The position numbers and the translations under genes were made by a program. A stretch of 17,080 nucleotides of DNA from Davidsoniella eucalypti (taxonomy: Eukaryota > Ascomycota > Sordariomycetes > Microascales > Ceratocystidaceae): the NCBI GenBank assembly GCA_004009845.1, contig RMBW01000269.1, positions 8,995 through 26,074 of the forward strand, given 5' to 3'. This document shows, in pieces, positions 16,615 to 17,080 of this stretch (positions are counted from its first letter, which is position 1; every line of letters begins with the position of its first letter). The notes below the pieces were generated by a model. The model was not told the origin of the DNA and did no database searches. It worked only from the letters and a program-made list of their open reading frames with translations.

Positions 16615-17080
16615 TCACGCCATAGCCCTTCGGATTTGCTCTACGACAATAACAGGCAGAGTACAGAGACTGGACAGTGACATCCCAGTTCTTTCTTGGT
16701 TTTTCTCCGTGAAGATGCGCCAGGCAACAGTGTCTTCCACATGTTCCAGGGGTTCCCACGTCGCATCTTGGTAGCTAGCCATTTGACGAGGGCTTGCTTG
16801 TGACCTCGGGAAGTGCGCTGTTTCAATATTGCCTCCACCCTGTACCACCAGCCTCCAATGAGGGTCCTCAAAGCGCTTCCCAGCCGTGATTGCGACAGGC
16901 CATCGTCCTGAATCTCCTGAGATGGCAAAGGGTTGTTTGGGGCGCGTCGGATGAGACTCCATGGAAGACTGGGTGAATATCGAGGGTACGTTCAGCGAAC
17001 GTTATGGCTGCTACAACTTCCAGGACAGTGTACCGTCTAGCTAGCCAGTCTAGCTTCTTTGAAGGCCTTTCCGTAGTCAG
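16615..17080 (-). pseudogene. pol: Chromovirus 2 Pol C-terminus: GPY/F module and broken chromodomain
   Basis: Read on the minus strand from 17080, the first frame gives an integrase C-terminal stretch (RPSKKLDWLARRYTV ... HPVFH). A second frame resumes with NPLPSQEIQDDGL and the first half of a chromodomain (VEAILKQRTSRGHKQALVKW). At about 16774 one base is missing, and the second half (SYQDATWEPLEHVEDTVAWRIF) is in a third frame, ending at a stop at 16615. At least two frameshifts make it non-functional. The chromodomain family is certain from the VKW and TWEP blocks. It is related to, but clearly distinct from, the plus-strand chromovirus 1 copy. Confidence 0.82.

Larger units (their letters stand above)
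16174..17080 (-). mobile_element. Chromovirus 2, 3' end, decayed, running off the right edge
   Basis: On the minus strand: integrase C-terminal and chromodomain sequence with frameshifts, a 3' UTR, a polypurine tract and a 3' LTR (LTR-C). The protein remnants resemble the corresponding part of chromovirus 1 (shared RPSKKLDWLARRYTV and NPLPSQ stretches, and a chromodomain). The rest of the element, including its 5' LTR, should lie to the right. Confidence 0.85.

Noticed and set aside
16553..16620. A tRNA-like stretch: TGGCGCAGTGG resembles a pol III A box, followed by hairpins and a TCGA at the spacing of a B box
   Set aside because: There is no matching acceptor stem, the anticodon-like loop has five bases, the B box fits poorly, and decayed chromodomain coding sequence starts right after. 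It is probably chance in the G/C-rich 3' UTR of chromovirus 2.
1..17080. CRISPR arrays, operons or bacterial systems
   Set aside because: There are no regularly spaced repeats. All coding sequence belongs to eukaryotic retrotransposons.

Overview
The window is made entirely of nested retrotransposons. I see no host gene, tRNA, rRNA or CRISPR array. The families suggest a filamentous ascomycete: a Tad1/I-like non-LTR retrotransposon (LINE) with APE endonuclease, reverse transcriptase (RT), RNase H and a C-terminal CCHC finger, and Ty3/gypsy chromoviruses with an integrase-linked chromodomain. LINE copies 1, 2 and 3 are nearly identical where they overlap and show no wholesale C-to-T decay, so repeat-induced point mutation looks weak or absent here. 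A RIP-poor, transposon-swollen ascomycete (a powdery-mildew-like genome, for example) would fit, but the species is a guess.

Layout, left to right. 1-5140 (minus): LINE copy 1, with 5' leader, ORF1 and a frameshifted ORF2; its 3' end lies beyond the left edge. 5141-6947 (minus): LINE copy 2, made of a mosaic ORF1 piece and the ORF2 endonuclease half; it is cut off by copy 1. 6948-11931 (plus): chromovirus 1, with the gag C-terminus (three zinc knuckles), protease, RT, a damaged RNase H, integrase, chromodomain, polypurine tract and the first 64 bases of its 3' LTR. Its pol gene is split at 9139/9924 by a solo LTR (LTR-A, TSD GAGTA), and that LTR is itself split by a 5'-truncated plus-strand LINE fragment (copy 4, 13-bp TSD). 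11932-16173 (minus): LINE copy 3, inserted in the chromovirus 3' LTR, carrying the only long undamaged ORF2 (1158 codons). The last tenth of that ORF2 is separated by a solo LTR (LTR-B, TSD TCAGA). 16174-17080 (minus): the 3' LTR (LTR-C), polypurine tract and decayed chromodomain end of chromovirus 2, which breaks LINE copy 3 inside ORF1.

Reading the nest as a stratigraphy, chromovirus 1 is the oldest visible layer. LINE copies 2 and 3 and the LTR-A element entered it. LINE copy 4 then entered LTR-A, LINE copy 1 entered (or was joined to) copy 2, and the LTR-B element and chromovirus 2 entered LINE copy 3. Three of these junctions are proved by short target-site duplications visible in the window.

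The most interesting points are: a LINE family whose ORF1 stops where zinc knuckles normally begin, with ORF2 overlapping it by 26 nt; a mosaic ORF1 in copy 2; a candidate -1 frameshift site with a stem-loop at the gag/pol boundary; an in-frame loss of most of the chromovirus RNase H; and a decayed LTR element that sits precisely inside a better-preserved LINE.
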